A DNA stretch of 64,000 nucleotides from Deinococcus koreensis (GTDB taxonomy: Bacteria > Deinococcota > Deinococci > Deinococcales > Deinococcaceae), in contig NZ_PPPD01000001.1 in the NCBI RefSeq assembly GCF_002901445.1, positions 3,460,481-3,524,480 of the forward strand. The letters are read 5' to 3'. Positions 62,249-64,000 of this stretch are shown here, piece by piece (within the stretch, counting starts at the first letter, position 1; each line of letters starts with the position of its first letter). Made by a program: the position numbers and the translations under genes. The notes below the pieces were generated by a model, which was not told where the DNA came from, did no database searches, and was given only the letters and a program-made list of their open reading frames with translations.

Positions 62249-63578
62249 GGTTCTCGCCAAATTCGTCTGCACGAGCTGCGGCTACCAGGCGTCCAAACCG
62301 CTGGGCCGCTGTCCGAACTGTCAGGCCTGGAACTCCTTCGAGGAGGAGGCGCCCAGCCCGGTGCCCGCGCGGGGAAGCCGCGGCGGGGCCTACGGCGCCG
62401 TGTCGGGCGGCAAGCTCACGGCGCTCTCGGGGGTCGGCCGGCGCGAGGAGCCGCGCACCTCCAGCGGCATCCCGGAACTCGACCGGGTGCTGGGGGGCGG
62501 GCTGGTGGCCGGGGGCGTCACGCTGATCGGCGGTGAGCCCGGCATCGGCAAGAGCACGCTGCTGCTGCAGGTCGCCGACCGGGTGGCGCGCAGCGGCACG
62601 GTGCTGTACGTGGCGGGCGAGGAGTCGCTGGAGCAGATCCGCCTGCGCGCCGACCGCCTGGGGGTCACCGCCGACATCCAGCTCACCCGCGACACCCGCG
62701 CCGAGCACATCGCCGCATTGATGGCTGAGCATAAGCCCGCGCTGTGCATCGTGGACTCCATTCAGACCGTGACCGTGGAGGGCGAGGGCGCCCCCGGCGG
62801 CGTGGCCCAGGTGCGCGACGGCACCGCCATGCTGACCCGCGCGGCGAAGGAGACCGGCACGGCCACGGTGCTGGTCGGGCACGTCACCAAGGACGGCACG
62901 GTCGCCGGGCCGAAGGTGATGGAACATATCGTGGACACCACGGTCTTCCTGGAAACCGTGGGCTCGTTCCGGCTGCTCCGCTCAGTGAAGAACCGCTTCG
63001 GACAGGCGGGCGAGCTGGGTGTGTTCGAGATGCGCGGCGAGGGCCTCATCGCCGTGGAGAACCCCAGCGCCGCCTTCCTGGCCGAGCGGCCGGTGGGCGT
63101 GCCCGGCTCCGTGGTGGGGGCCACCGTCGACGGCCAGCGCCCGATGCTGCTGGAGGTGCAGGCGCTGGCGAGCAAGACCCCCTATCCGAACGCCCGGCGG
63201 GTCGTGGTCGGCCTCGACCCGCGCCGGGTGGATGTGGTGCTGGCCGTGCTGGAACGCCGCCTCGACCTGACGCTGGGCGGGCTGGACATCTACGTGAACC
63301 TCGCGGGCGGCCTGAAGGTGCTCGACCCGGGGCTCGATCTGGCGATCGCCCTGGCGGTGTACTCCGCCGTGGTGGGCCGCGCCATGCCCGGCAACGTGGC
63401 GGTGTTCGGCGAGGTCGGGCTGGCCGGCGAGGTGCGCTCGACCCAGGCGTCCATGCGCCGCGCCGAGGAGGCGGGCCGCGCCGGCTACACCCGGCTGGTC
63501 GTGCCCCCCGGCCTGGACGGCCACAGCGGCGTGAAGAGCGTGGAGGAGGCGGTCGGGCAGGTGTGGCGCTCAGGCTGA
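62241..63578 (+). CDS. radA: DNA repair protein RadA (Sms)
   Basis: 445 aa. Branch-migration helicase in recombination. C4 zinc finger [18 protein letters not shown] (11-28), RecA-like motor with Walker [15 protein letters not shown], Walker [11 protein letters not shown], the RadA-specific [16 protein letters not shown], and a C-terminal Lon-like domain ([30 protein letters not shown]). D. radiodurans RadA contributes to repair of shattered chromosomes. GTG start inside the DUF2087 gene end. Its 3' end overlaps the convergent Nudix gene by 9 bp. Confidence 0.95.
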   Translation: MAKVLAKFVCTSCGYQASKPLGRCPNCQAWNSFEEEAPSPVPARGSRGGAYGAVSGGKLTALSGVGRREEPRTSSGIPELDRVLGGGLVAGGVTLIGGEPGIGKSTLLLQVADRVARSGTVLYVAGEESLEQIRLRADRLGVTADIQLTRDTRAEHIAALMAEHKPALCIVDSIQTVTVEGEGAPGGVAQVRDGTAMLTRAAKETGTATVLVGHVTKDGTVAGPKVMEHIVDTTVFLETVGSFRLLRSVKNRFGQAGELGVFEMRGEGLIAVENPSAAFLAERPVGVPGSVVGATVDGQRPMLLEVQALASKTPYPNARRVVVGLDPRRVDVVLAVLERRLDLTLGGLDIYVNLAGGLKVLDPGLDLAIALAVYSAVVGRAMPGNVAVFGEVGLAGEVRSTQASMRRAEEAGRAGYTRLVVPPGLDGHSGVKSVEEAVGQVWRSG

Positions 63579-64000
63579 GGCCGCCTCCCGGTTCACGAGG
63601 TGCCGGACGGTGCCGGGCGGAACCTCCAGCAGCTCCCGGATGACCAGCGGGTACACGGGCACGTCCGCGATCCCGGCGACCGGCGCCCACTGGCACCAGA
63701 CGTCGGCGTTGTCCTGCACGGAGAAGCGGTCGGCGGGCAGGCTCTCCGGGGCAGGCATCAGGAAATAGAAGCCGATCTCGTGCTGGCGCCTGTCCGGTGG
63801 GCCGAAGAAGTTCTCGACGATGCCGACGAGTCTCATCGGCCCAGGGGGAACGCCGGTCTCCTCCTGCCACTCGCGGACGGCACAGATCGCCACGTCCTCA
63901 TCGGTACTGAGCGCCCCGCCGGGCACGAAATGGAAGGCCAGGCCGTCCGAGGCGTTGGTGAGCAGGGTGCCCCCGCGCCGACAGAGGATTGCCACCCGCA
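63570..64000 (-). CDS. Nudix hydrolase, probably cut by the window edge
   Basis: At least 141 aa. Nudix box [25 protein letters not shown] (G-x5-E-x7-REUxEExGU) with catalytic glutamates intact, preceded by [11 protein letters not shown] at 63995 could start it, but the frame stays open to the edge and the first beta strand ([13 protein letters not shown]) would then lack its usual few leading residues. The protein hydrolyses some nucleoside diphosphate derivative; substrate unknown. Deinococcus has many Nudix genes. Confidence 0.85.
   Translation of the reverse strand, partial: RVAILCRRGGTLLTNASDGLAFHFVPGGALSTDEDVAICAVREWQEETGVPPGPMRLVGIVENFFGPPDRRQHEIGFYFLMPAPESLPADRFSVQDNADVWCQWAPVAGIADVPVYPLVIRELLEVPPGTVRHLVNREAASA

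Overview
The window looks like chromosomal DNA of a Deinococcus species. It is strongly GC-rich. The gene set fits: single-chain GlyRS, MntH, a LEA/WHy protein, a LolA-like factor, family 4 uracil-DNA glycosylase, RadA, and many small lipoproteins. More than 20 start codons sit 5-8 nt behind a TANNNT-type -10 box, which is the leaderless-transcript arrangement reported for Deinococcus. The species is inferred from gene content only.

Layout. 1-13 kb is housekeeping and hydrolases: nitronate monooxygenase, HSL esterase, HDAC-like amidohydrolase, TAXI-type binding protein, SIMPL protein, RF3 (with a candidate leader peptide), C39 protease, YceI, glycyl-tRNA synthetase behind a glycine T-box, phosphoribosyltransferase and a phytoene-desaturase-like flavoprotein. 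13-25 kb is dominated by cell-envelope genes: several lipoproteins (two duplicated pairs), a HelD-type helicase, MiaB, an amidase, a LEA protein, a beta-rich exported protein, a LolA-like protein and a LysM-NlpC/P60 hydrolase. 25-35 kb holds UDG4, DUF1844, Dtd, a LysM-M23 peptidase, a thioesterase, Aat, MntH under an apparent DtxR/MntR operator, SerA, an amidase and tRNA-Val(UAC).

34.86-51.72 kb is a 16.8-kb integrative element inserted in tRNA-Val. A 51-bp direct repeat of the tRNA 3' half bounds it. Paired TTTCAGCCAA repeats lie inside both ends and look like integrase arm sites. Its core has a tyrosine integrase co-transcribed with a CI-like regulator, a divergent excisionase-like HTH gene, a probable HUH replication initiator, two convergent replication-relaxation-like genes, an HTH plus Vsr-like endonuclease pair, and a small gene overlapping a GNAT gene (toxin-antitoxin-like). 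Its left part carries a c-di-AMP receptor (DarA type), a decayed sulfonate/nitrate-type binding protein, a chromate transporter, a large TPR regulator and an Ig-like lipoprotein.

51.7-64 kb returns to the chromosome: 5'-nucleotidase, Hsp20, MiaA, GlgC, methylmalonyl-CoA mutase catalytic subunit, GNAT, a TetR regulator divergent from a SnoaL-like gene across a 25-bp palindrome, a beta-lactamase-like hydrolase, DUF2087, RadA and a Nudix gene at the edge. MiaA and MiaB, which act in succession on tRNA A37, are both present but about 35 kb apart.
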